Positions 8,539-15,526 of a DNA stretch of 64,000 nt are shown in pieces. Origin of the DNA: Limivivens faecihominis (GTDB lineage: Bacteria > Bacillota > Clostridia > Lachnospirales > Lachnospiraceae); assembly GCF_020686945.1 (NCBI RefSeq), contig NZ_JAJEPR010000005.1, forward strand, positions 1-64,000, read 5' to 3'. How positions within the stretch are numbered: the first letter of the stretch is position 1; each line of letters opens with the position of its first letter. A model generated the notes under the pieces. That model was given only the letters and a program-made list of their open reading frames with translations. It made no database searches and was not told the DNA's origin. The position numbers and the translations under genes are program-made.

Positions 8539-9894
8539 TTATTTACCATAGAAGCCCTGAACCTGGGCATTTGCATCTGCCTCGATCGAACTGATTGCTT
8601 CGTCTGCGGTCTTCTCTCCGGACCAGAGGTCATCCAGTGCGGGGCTGATCACGTCGTTAATCTTGTTGAAGTTCTTGACGTAAGCAGTGATAGGAGTTCT
8701 TGCGGTTCCATCCATCATCGGAGTTACGATGCTGTCATAGTAGTTTGCCGGATGATTCTCGGTGATGATGGTCTTGATATAATCGTCGTTGTACTCTTTC
8801 ATGTTGGTGGGCAGCCACAGGCCGGATTTGAACAGCGGCTCGCAGGCTCCAACCTCGGTCATGATGTATTTTACGAACTCGAAAGCGGCATCTGTTTTCT
8901 CACTGTTCATCAGAGTGATGGCTCCGTAGGTTGCAACTGTTGCCGGGGTCTCACCCATTCTCGGAAGAGCTGCTACGTTGTACTCTACGCCATCGGACAT
9001 CAGACCTGCATTGGACCACTGTCCGTCAAAGCTCATAGCCACTTTATTGGTAGCCAGTGCCTCGGAAAGGCCAGGCATCGTCTCGCTTGCGGTCGGTGTG
9101 GGAGCTACATGATAAACGTAGATGAGATCTGCCAGTTTCTGGAGAACGTCTTTTCCTTCGTCAGTTGCATAACCGATAGAGGTTCCATCCTCAGTCAGGT
9201 AATCGCCGCCCTCACTGAAGAGGAAGGGCATATAGCCTGCCCACCATTTGGAGATGTTCACGCCGTAAACGTCGATGTTTTCCGGATCAAAGTCGGGATC
9301 CAGAGCATTCTTTCCATTCTTGTCAATGGTCAGCTGCTGTGCATTCTTTACGAAGGTATCCCAATCCCAGGCATCCGCATATTTTGCAGGAGGTTCTTCC
9401 ACGCCATACTGCTCGAAGAGGGACGGATTATAGAACATGCAGATGTTCTCAGAACCAATACCATAACCAGCCATATAGTCTTCATTCAGCATGTATTTGA
9501 ACTGATCGCCCACGCACTCGGTATCGAAGCTCTCGTCCTTGTCGATGTACTCCTGCAGGTTTGCCACGATTCCCTGCTCTGCCAGCGGGAAAAGAAGGGT
9601 ATCACTGTTCATCATGCAGACTTCCGGAATATCGTTTCCAGCGATCATAGCGGTGATCTTCGTGTCATACTCATCCGGGACGTTCATAACGGTCACATGG
9701 ATATCCGGATGGCTCTCGTTGAATTTCTCCGCAATCTCTTCGTACACAGCCAGGGTATCTCCGCCGTCCCACTCGGTAAAGCGGATCTCGGTCACGTCAC
9801 CGTCTGCCTTTGCCACAAGGTTTCCACCGTTTATGCACACCAGTGAAAATACAGAAGCTCCTGCCAGTACACAGCTAATTACTTTTCTTTTCAT
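8539..9894 (-). CDS. extracellular sugar-binding protein of an ABC transporter
   Basis: A 451-residue solute-binding protein of the family-1 (MalE-like) group: TEIRFTEWDGGDTLAVYEEI at the mature start is typical, and the C-terminal half has the YGAITLMNSEKTDAAFEFVKYI pattern. The N-terminus is a Sec signal (MKRK, hydrophobic stretch, AKA then D). No good lipobox is seen: the only Cys in the region follows SLV, which lacks the small residue at -1, so anchoring is unclear. It is the first gene of the operon, with a strong ribosome site (AAAGGAG). It delivers sugar to the two permeases downstream. Confidence 0.9.
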   Translation of the reverse strand: MKRKVISCVLAGASVFSLVCINGGNLVAKADGDVTEIRFTEWDGGDTLAVYEEIAEKFNESHPDIHVTVMNVPDEYDTKITAMIAGNDIPEVCMMNSDTLLFPLAEQGIVANLQEYIDKDESFDTECVGDQFKYMLNEDYMAGYGIGSENICMFYNPSLFEQYGVEEPPAKYADAWDWDTFVKNAQQLTIDKNGKNALDPDFDPENIDVYGVNISKWWAGYMPFLFSEGGDYLTEDGTSIGYATDEGKDVLQKLADLIYVYHVAPTPTASETMPGLSEALATNKVAMSFDGQWSNAGLMSDGVEYNVAALPRMGETPATVATYGAITLMNSEKTDAAFEFVKYIMTEVGACEPLFKSGLWLPTNMKEYNDDYIKTIITENHPANYYDSIVTPMMDGTARTPITAYVKNFNKINDVISPALDDLWSGEKTADEAISSIEADANAQVQGFYGK

Positions 9895-9941
9895 AACTTT
9901 TTTCTCCTTTCTGAAATAAGCTCTGTGTTTTTGATGAGCTT

Positions 9942-9995
9942 ATTATATCAGCGGGTTTTTCCGTTTTCCATTGGACGATTATGCAATCATTGGAC
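9942..9995 (-). promoter_or_regulatory. promoter of the sugar ABC/GH127 operon with repeated operator half-sites
   Basis: A minus-strand -10 TATAAT (9942-9947) has a poor -35 (TGGAAA, 9965-9970), the signature of an activated promoter. GTCCAATG occurs twice in direct orientation, at 9969-9976 and 9988-9995 (19-bp period), with the first copy touching the -35. Direct repeats about two helical turns apart next to -35 fit an AraC-type activator such as the YesN regulator at 1407-2999. Confidence 0.6.
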
Positions 9996-9998
9996 AAA

Positions 9999-10032
9999 TC
10001 AAAGATCCCGCTGCAAGCAACGGGATCTTTGA
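9999..10032. repeat. perfect hairpin upstream of the sugar operon
   Basis: TCAAAGATCCCG (9999-10010) pairs with 10021-10032 around a 10-nt loop. No T tract follows on either strand, so it is not an obvious terminator. It lies just upstream of the operator repeats. Confidence 0.6.
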
Positions 10033-10089
10033 CTCTCGCGGCAGTCGCCAAATATCCATGCAAGCATGGCTGCTTGGCTCGTTGCTCAC
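10033..10089. repeat. dispersed repeat with CATGCAAGCATG core, copy 1
   Basis: The stretch GGCAGTCGCCAAATATCC then ATGCAAGCATGGCTGCTTGG matches the minus strand of 18455-18515 at most positions. The two copies differ mainly by transitions. Related CATGCAAGCATG cores occur at 40646-40657 and 53561-53572. Confidence 0.65.
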
Positions 10090-10104
10090 GGAAATCAACG
10101 CTCA

Positions 10105-10143
10105 TAAAAAAAGAACCTCACTGATTTTCACCAATAAGGTTCT
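10105..10143 (-). terminator. rho-independent terminator
   Basis: On the minus strand, AGAACCT, an 18-nt loop, AGGTTCT and then seven T. It ends the transcript carrying the response regulator, kinase and small Cys-rich gene. Confidence 0.75.
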
Positions 10144-10156
10144 CCTATAGGATCAT

Positions 10157-10366
10157 TTATTCTTCTTCCAGTGTCCCTTCCCGGGCTTCTTTCATGAGAA
10201 GGCAGGTTTGGAAGTGGACACAGCGCCTGAAATTGCAATCCGCAAAGGTCAGGACCAGGCCCTCGGGCCGCTCTTCGTATTCACAGCAGACCGTGTTAGC
10301 TCTGTTCTGCGCCCGGCAGTAACCGCTGATCATCTTTTCCTGAATTTCCACACTTTTCGCCTCCAT
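10157..10366 (-). CDS. small cysteine-rich hypothetical protein
   Basis: About 69 residues, not a family I can name. It starts inside the 3' end of the kinase gene (ATG at 10366, or ATG at 10333 after AGGAAAAG giving 58 residues). The sequence is charged and contains six cysteines, with a CC pair (TVCCEY) and C-N-F-R-R-C-V-H-F-Q-T-C near the end, a spacing that could bind a metal. It has no signal peptide or membrane segment. It is the last gene of the two-component operon and precedes a clear terminator. That it is expressed is inferred from position and codon pattern only. Confidence 0.55.
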   Translation of the reverse strand: MEAKSVEIQEKMISGYCRAQNRANTVCCEYEERPEGLVLTFADCNFRRCVHFQTCLLMKEAREGTLEEE

Positions 10367-11834
10367 CCAGCTCAAACCAGAACTCCACGCCGTTGTCGTA
10401 GTTCTTCACGCCGCATTTCTGATGGAAGGAATCCATGATGGCCTTCACGATCGAAAGACCGATGCCGCTTCCGCCGTACTCACGGGTTCTGGCTTTGTCT
10501 ACTTTATAAAACTTGATCCAGATCTTGTCAAGATCCTCCTCCGGAATCGGTTTTCCGGTGTTGAATACCGTTGTGCGGATCACGTTGCCCGGCTCATGGA
10601 TCAGTTTAACATCGATGACCTTCTCTCCTTCGAGATGGTTCAAGGCGTTGCTGATATAGTTGGTCACGACCTCTTCCACCTTGAACTCATCCGCCCAGAC
10701 ATAGGCGGGCTCCTCCTCATTGAAGAGGAGCTTCGCCTCTTTCTGCTGGGCCAGGATGGAGGCCGACTGGATCACGCCCTTGACGAGACTCACCAGGTCA
10801 AAACGCTCCATCGTGACGACGTCGTTTCCAAACTCCAGCTGGTTCAGGGTCAGGAGTTTCTTCACCATCTGGTTCATTTTCGAAGACTCATCCATGATAA
10901 CCTCGCAGTAAAACTCCCGGCTCTCGGGATCGTCGTTGATGCATTCCTTGAGGCCCTCCGCATAGCCCTGAATCAGCGCGATGGGAGTTTTCAGCTCATG
11001 GGAAACGTTGGAGAGGAACTCTTTTCGCATCTCATCGATCTGTTCTTTTTTCTCAATGTCACTCTGTAATTCATTGTTTGCCGTCTTGAGCTCCGAGATC
11101 GTCTCCTGAAGTTTATCGGACATCCGGTTAAAATGATCTCCCAGCTGGGCAATCTCATCATTTCCGCCGCGGGTGTATTTGGCCTCAAAATCCAGATCCG
11201 CCATGCGCTTGGAAAGATCCGTCAGCTCCTGGATCGGCTTGGTGATCTGTTTGGAAAGCCAGACCGCCAGGATAATACCAAAGACCACACCTGCAATCGC
11301 AAAATAGGTAAAAAATTCATTGGAGATCTTCACGCTGTCCCAGATACTGTCCAGAGCCAGACGCATGATGAAGTTGTAGTTGTTGTCCAGGCCGCCCCAG
11401 ATCTCCAGATATTCCTGCTCGTTGAAGGGATCCCGGATCTTCTGCACGGTATAATTATCCGTCTTGATCAGTACATCTTTATCGTAGGAGCTCACCCCGT
11501 AATGGTAGGCAAAAAGCCGGCCTGCCAGCAGGGATTTATCCTGATCGGAGCTCACGCACCAGAGCTCGGGATTCATCTCCTCGTCGCTGATGACCAGGCG
11601 GATGTTATAGCGGTTGCAGAGAAGTTCCAGATTGCTCTGGAAATCGTCCTCCTGGTAGGAATTTGGCAGATCATAGGAATTGATGAGCGTATATACCTTA
11701 ATGAGGGACCGCTCTTTCTGCACCATATAATACTTTTCCAGGAAAACATTATTCATCAGGAAACTGGTTCCCAGGACAAAGAGCAGCAGAGCCACGATGG
11801 CCACAGCGATCCTGTTTCTTATGGAGTGTTTCAT
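10296..11834 (-). CDS. sensor histidine kinase (HAMP, HisKA, HATPase)
   Basis: A 512-residue kinase. One N-terminal helix (residues 8-28) and a second at about 170-195 enclose an extracellular domain of about 140 residues. Then come HAMP (SKQITKPIQELTDLS), a short coiled coil, the HisKA H-box VSHELKTPIALIQGYAEG, and the HATPase with N-box VVTNYISNALNH and G-box GGSGIGLSIV. Its ATG directly follows the TAA of the response-regulator gene, so translation is coupled. The C-terminal 20 or so residues after FELD are non-family and overlap the start of the small Cys-rich gene. The stimulus cannot be read from the sequence. Confidence 0.9.
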   Translation of the reverse strand: MKHSIRNRIAVAIVALLLFVLGTSFLMNNVFLEKYYMVQKERSLIKVYTLINSYDLPNSYQEDDFQSNLELLCNRYNIRLVISDEEMNPELWCVSSDQDKSLLAGRLFAYHYGVSSYDKDVLIKTDNYTVQKIRDPFNEQEYLEIWGGLDNNYNFIMRLALDSIWDSVKISNEFFTYFAIAGVVFGIILAVWLSKQITKPIQELTDLSKRMADLDFEAKYTRGGNDEIAQLGDHFNRMSDKLQETISELKTANNELQSDIEKKEQIDEMRKEFLSNVSHELKTPIALIQGYAEGLKECINDDPESREFYCEVIMDESSKMNQMVKKLLTLNQLEFGNDVVTMERFDLVSLVKGVIQSASILAQQKEAKLLFNEEEPAYVWADEFKVEEVVTNYISNALNHLEGEKVIDVKLIHEPGNVIRTTVFNTGKPIPEEDLDKIWIKFYKVDKARTREYGGSGIGLSIVKAIMDSFHQKCGVKNYDNGVEFWFELDGGEKCGNSGKDDQRLLPGAEQS

Positions 11835-12515
11835 TTATGCTTCCACCTCAAATTTGTATCCCATGCCCCAGATTGTCCGAATATAGTCGCCTGCTTTTCC
11901 AAGCTTGCTGCGGAGCTTTTTCACATGGGTATCAATGGTCCGGGCATCGCCAAAGTAATCATAGTTCCACACATTGTTCAGAATCTTTTCTCTGGAAAGA
12001 GCCAGGCCCTGGTTTTCCATAAAATAAGAAAGAAGCTCAAATTCCTTGAAGCTCAGTTCTACTTCCCGACCGTCCACTTTCACCTGATGGGCCGCCTTGT
12101 CAAGGGAGAGGATGCCTGCGGTGATCACGCTGTCAGAAGAGATCGCGTTGGTTCTCCGAAGGATTGCTTCCACCCGGGCCACCAGAATCTTGGGGCTGAA
12201 GGGTTTGGAAATATACTCGTCTACGCCCAGCTCAAAGCCCAGAAGCTCGTCCTGCTCGTCGCCTCTGGCCGTCAGCATAATGATAGGCACTTTGGAATGC
12301 TTCCGGATCTCCCGGCAGACCTGCCAGCCATCCATTTTCGGCATCATCACATCCAGAATGATGAGAGCGATATCTTTTTCCTCAAAAAAAAGATCCACAG
12401 CCTGCTCTCCGTCTCCGGCCTCGATCACGTCAAAATCCTGACGGACCAGGAAGTCACGGACCAGTTTTCTCATTCTGCTTTCGTCATCGACTACCATTAC
12501 CTTTAATTTTTCCAT
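11835..12515 (-). CDS. OmpR/PhoB-family response regulator
   Basis: A 226-residue regulator with an N-terminal receiver (VVDDESRMRKLV; phospho-acceptor Asp in IILDVMMPKMDG; conserved Lys in YISKPFSP) and a C-terminal winged-helix DNA-binding domain (ELSFKEFELLSYFMEN, then DTHVKKLRSKLG). It is the first gene of a two-component operon, with the partner kinase immediately downstream with no gap. No target operon can be named from context; the overlapping small Cys-rich gene is part of the same transcript. Confidence 0.92.
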   Translation of the reverse strand: MEKLKVMVVDDESRMRKLVRDFLVRQDFDVIEAGDGEQAVDLFFEEKDIALIILDVMMPKMDGWQVCREIRKHSKVPIIMLTARGDEQDELLGFELGVDEYISKPFSPKILVARVEAILRRTNAISSDSVITAGILSLDKAAHQVKVDGREVELSFKEFELLSYFMENQGLALSREKILNNVWNYDYFGDARTIDTHVKKLRSKLGKAGDYIRTIWGMGYKFEVEA

Positions 12516-12563
12516 AAAGCTCCACCTCTATATTTTAAATTTAAGAGTTACTTTAACACAGTT

Positions 12564-13241
12564 TTATGTAAGTTCTGTGAAAATACCGATCTTTTCGCGG
12601 ATTTCCTGCATTCGCTGGTCCGTATGGGAGATCACCTCCGCGCATTCCTTCAATTCCGCACCGATCTCCTCGCTGTGGGGTACGTCTTTTTTGTAGCTGA
12701 GCTGATGCTCGAGGCTTGCCCAGAAGTCCATGGCGATGGTCCGGATCTGCACCTCCACCCGCATCATCTGACGGCCTTTTGAGAAAAAGACAGGCACCTC
12801 CACAATCAGGTGAAGGCTTCGATAGCCGTTAGGCTTTGGATTTTTGATATAGTCCTTGACCTGGAGCAGGCGGATATCGTCCTGGCTGGAGAGCCACCGG
12901 GCCACATCGTAAATGTCGTCCAGAAAATAGCAGATCACGCGGATGCCTGCCACATCGTTGAGATTCTCAACCATGGACTCGATGCTTACCTCCAGCCCTC
13001 TCCTCTGCAGTTTATTGACAATGCTTAAAGGCTTCTTCACCCGGGTCTTGATAAATTCGATGGGATTGCGGTTATAGCGTACGGAGAGTTCGTCGTTCAG
13101 TACCTCAAGCTTGGTCTGCACCTCTCTCAACGCGCAGCCGTACATCATCATGATTTCCTCAAATTTCGCACCCTGCTGGTAAAGCTTCTCGGCTTCCTCC
13201 GGCAGAAGGCGTTCCTGTATAAAAGTTTTGACTCGTTCCAT
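12564..13241 (-). CDS. relQ: small alarmone synthetase (RelQ/YjbM-type GTP pyrophosphokinase)
   Basis: It transfers pyrophosphate from ATP to GDP or GTP to make (p)ppGpp in the cytosol. It is 225 residues from the ATG at 13241, chosen because GGAGG lies 6 nt upstream; the longer reading lacks a ribosome site. The single RelA/SpoT synthetase fold shows PLSIVNKLQRRG, DVAGIRVICYF, PKPNGYRSLHLIVEVP and the EVQIRTIAMDFWASLEH helix. It has no hydrolase or regulatory domains, so it is a stand-alone synthetase. The window also contains the large bifunctional RSH enzyme (15527-17842), so both alarmone systems lie close together here. Confidence 0.9.
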   Translation of the reverse strand: MERVKTFIQERLLPEEAEKLYQQGAKFEEIMMMYGCALREVQTKLEVLNDELSVRYNRNPIEFIKTRVKKPLSIVNKLQRRGLEVSIESMVENLNDVAGIRVICYFLDDIYDVARWLSSQDDIRLLQVKDYIKNPKPNGYRSLHLIVEVPVFFSKGRQMMRVEVQIRTIAMDFWASLEHQLSYKKDVPHSEEIGAELKECAEVISHTDQRMQEIREKIGIFTELT

Positions 13242-13340
13242 TGTTTCCTCCAAAGTGCCGGGCAAATTTTCCCCGACGATACCTTCATTCTACCAGTTTG
13301 AGGAAAAATTGACAAGAGCGTTTGTTATCCGGAAAAACGC

Positions 13341-13375
13341 AAAAAAGCAGCAGATCTATGAAAAGTCTGCTGCTT
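13341..13375 (-). terminator. terminator after hemZ
   Basis: On the minus strand, AAGCAGCAGA, a short loop, TCTGCTGCTT and then a T run (six T at 13341-13346), directly after the hemZ stop. Confidence 0.8.
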
Positions 13376-13382
13376 CTTATTT

Positions 13383-14855
13383 CTATACTTCTGCAAAAAA
13401 TTTCTGTTTTCGTTCGATCATCTCGTCGATCCGGGAGATGTAGGATGCCACATCCTTGACGTTCTCGCAACGCTCGATGCGGTGCGTGCCATCCTCGTTG
13501 GCTTCAGGCCAGACACGCTTCGTGGAGGCGCCGGCTCCCAGTGCCAGGATGGACTGTTTCTCCTCCATAATCAGGATGTTGTAGATGCCTTCTTTTCCCG
13601 GGCGGGCATAGCCCACGTTCTCCAGGTTGCCTGCCATGTTTTTCTGGCGGTAGAGATAGTAAGGGAAAAGACCGGAACTCATGCAGGCTTTCTCGGTCAT
13701 ATCCATGATTTCCATATTGTTGATGAAGGACATTTCCTTATACTGATCCTTGAACATATTCAGCCGGGCGGCCCTTTTGACTGCCAGAGAATGGACGGTT
13801 ACACTGTCCGGATCCAGTTTTTTGATCTCCTGGAGGGTATACTCCACTTCATCTTTTCCCTCGCCGGGAAGACCAACGATGAGATCCATATTGATATTGT
13901 CAAAACCAAGCTCCCGAGCCAGAAGGAAGGCTGCTTTTGTCTCCTCCACCGTATGTCTCCGGCCGATGATCTCCAGTGTTTTCTGGTTCATGGTCTGGGG
14001 ATTGATGGAAATCCGGGTGACGGGGTGCTTTTTGATGACTTCCAGTTTTTCCCTGGTAATGCTGTCCGGACGGCCCGCTTCCACGGTAAACTCCTGCACC
14101 TTACTGAGATCAAAATGCCGCTTGATCTCTGTCAGCAGCCGGTCCAGCTGCTCCGGCTCCAGGGTCGTCGGGGTTCCGCCGCCGATGTAGACCGTATCCA
14201 GCTGCCGTTCCTTATAGATCTCCGCCCCGTAGGCAATCTCCTTGCAGAGAGCATCCAGATAATCGTCCACCTTCTTTTTCCAGACGGAAAGGGGGCTGGA
14301 GCTGAAGGAACAGTAGAGGCAGATACTGGGACAGAACGGGATCCCCACATAGAGGCTGTAGCCGTTGTCATAATCGATATCTCTCAAAATATGCCGTTCC
14401 CGGTTGGCAATTGAGATGCCAAGGGAGGTCTTCGCCGGACTGATAAGATACGTTTTTCGCATATAATCCGCGATGTCCCGGTTGCTCATGCCCTGCTCCA
14501 GAAGAGCCATGGGGATCTTCGTGGGCCGGATGCCGGTCAGCGTCCCCCAGGGAAGCGTGGTTCCCGTATAGTCGCTGAGCATCCGGTAAACCCGGTATTT
14601 CAGATGATTTTTCGTCTCTTTCCGGTTCTTCTCGTACTCCACCGCCTCGGTGTCTTCCTTCACCACCTGGCCGTCCTTCTCAAAACGAACCGCAATTTCC
14701 TGTTCTTTGTAGATCACAGAGATTTTCAGAAGGGCCTCACCGGCATTTTCCGGTTCCTCATAACAGACAGTCACATCCTCGCCGGGATAAAAAGACTTCA
14801 CCAGAGAATGCAGGTCATACTCAAAATCCTGTTTGTTTAACTGTATTAAAATCAT
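13383..14855 (-). CDS. hemZ: HemZ-like radical SAM enzyme (coproporphyrinogen dehydrogenase family)
   Basis: A 490-residue cytosolic radical SAM protein of the HemN/HemZ group. The cluster motif CPSICLYCSF (C-x3-C-x2-C) lies near residue 170-180, followed by the SAM-binding YIGGGTPTTLEPEQL and the family segment TVEAGRPDSITREKL. The N-terminal 150 residues, including LPWGTLTGIRPTKIP, are characteristic of HemZ rather than HemN. The annotated activity is oxygen-independent oxidation of coproporphyrinogen III, but many Clostridia with this gene lack a full haem pathway and the true substrate is uncertain. It is encoded downstream of the hydrolase and RSH genes with short gaps, probably in one transcript. 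Confidence 0.88.
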   Translation of the reverse strand: MILIQLNKQDFEYDLHSLVKSFYPGEDVTVCYEEPENAGEALLKISVIYKEQEIAVRFEKDGQVVKEDTEAVEYEKNRKETKNHLKYRVYRMLSDYTGTTLPWGTLTGIRPTKIPMALLEQGMSNRDIADYMRKTYLISPAKTSLGISIANRERHILRDIDYDNGYSLYVGIPFCPSICLYCSFSSSPLSVWKKKVDDYLDALCKEIAYGAEIYKERQLDTVYIGGGTPTTLEPEQLDRLLTEIKRHFDLSKVQEFTVEAGRPDSITREKLEVIKKHPVTRISINPQTMNQKTLEIIGRRHTVEETKAAFLLARELGFDNINMDLIVGLPGEGKDEVEYTLQEIKKLDPDSVTVHSLAVKRAARLNMFKDQYKEMSFINNMEIMDMTEKACMSSGLFPYYLYRQKNMAGNLENVGYARPGKEGIYNILIMEEKQSILALGAGASTKRVWPEANEDGTHRIERCENVKDVASYISRIDEMIERKQKFFAEV

Positions 14856-14867
14856 TTCGTTTTTTCC

Positions 14868-15509
14868 TTACGCATAGGGGTTCCAGCACCTTTCCTGTTC
14901 AATGCTCGTATCGTTCTCGTGGCCCGGATAAACCTCGGTCTCTGCCGGAAGTTCCTTCAGAAGACGACGCACGGAAGTCACCAGTGCGGAGCTGCTCCCC
15001 CCCGGAAAATCCGTTCTTCCCACGGAGCCGCAGAAAAGGGTATCCCCGGAGAAAAGCACCTGCTCCTCCGGAAAATAAAAGCAGCAGCCTCCCGGTGTAT
15101 GGCCCGGTGTATGGAACACCTGAATAGAAAAACCGGCCAGCTCCAGCTGGTCTTTATCCTTCAGAAGCTGGTCCGCCTGCAGGGTCATGGGCTTTCCGAA
15201 AAGGCCGGTGGAAAGATTTTTATCCGCATCCCCCAGCATTTCCTGGTCCTCCGCACCCACATAAACCGGAATACCATAATGTTTCCTAAGCTCCGGTACG
15301 GCTCCGATATGATCCCGATGGCCGTGGGTCAGAAGGATGGCCTTCGGTGTCACACCCTCTTCCGTAAGCTTCGCCGCCACGGTAGCCGCCCCGTCCCCGG
15401 GATCAATGATCAGAGCTTCTTTTTTCTCCGTCTGAATCACCAGATAGCAGTTGGTCCGGATTGGCCCCAGATGGAGCTCCACCAGCTTCATTTTCTTTGC
15501 TTCACTCAT
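14868..15509 (-). CDS. metallo-beta-lactamase-fold hydrolase (glyoxalase II-like)
   Basis: A 213-residue cytosolic enzyme. The zinc-binding HGHRDHIGAVPEL (HxHxDH), the later HTPGHTPG and GDTLF segments and the final PGHEN give the full ligand set of the metallo-beta-lactamase superfamily; the compact form and TNCYLV start resemble YcbL-type glyoxalase II-like thioesterases. The exact substrate is unknown. It sits between the RSH alarmone gene and hemZ on the same strand with 12-17 bp gaps, so it is almost certainly co-transcribed with them. Confidence 0.88.
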   Translation of the reverse strand: MSEAKKMKLVELHLGPIRTNCYLVIQTEKKEALIIDPGDGAATVAAKLTEEGVTPKAILLTHGHRDHIGAVPELRKHYGIPVYVGAEDQEMLGDADKNLSTGLFGKPMTLQADQLLKDKDQLELAGFSIQVFHTPGHTPGGCCFYFPEEQVLFSGDTLFCGSVGRTDFPGGSSSALVTSVRRLLKELPAETEVYPGHENDTSIEQERCWNPYA

Positions 15510-15526
15510 CGTATGCTCCCTTTCTG

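Noticed and set aside
8539..9894. Lipoprotein assignment for the sugar-binding protein
   Set aside because: The candidate Cys follows SLV and lacks the small residue needed just before a lipobox Cys; an ordinary Sec signal with AKA-D cleavage fits better.
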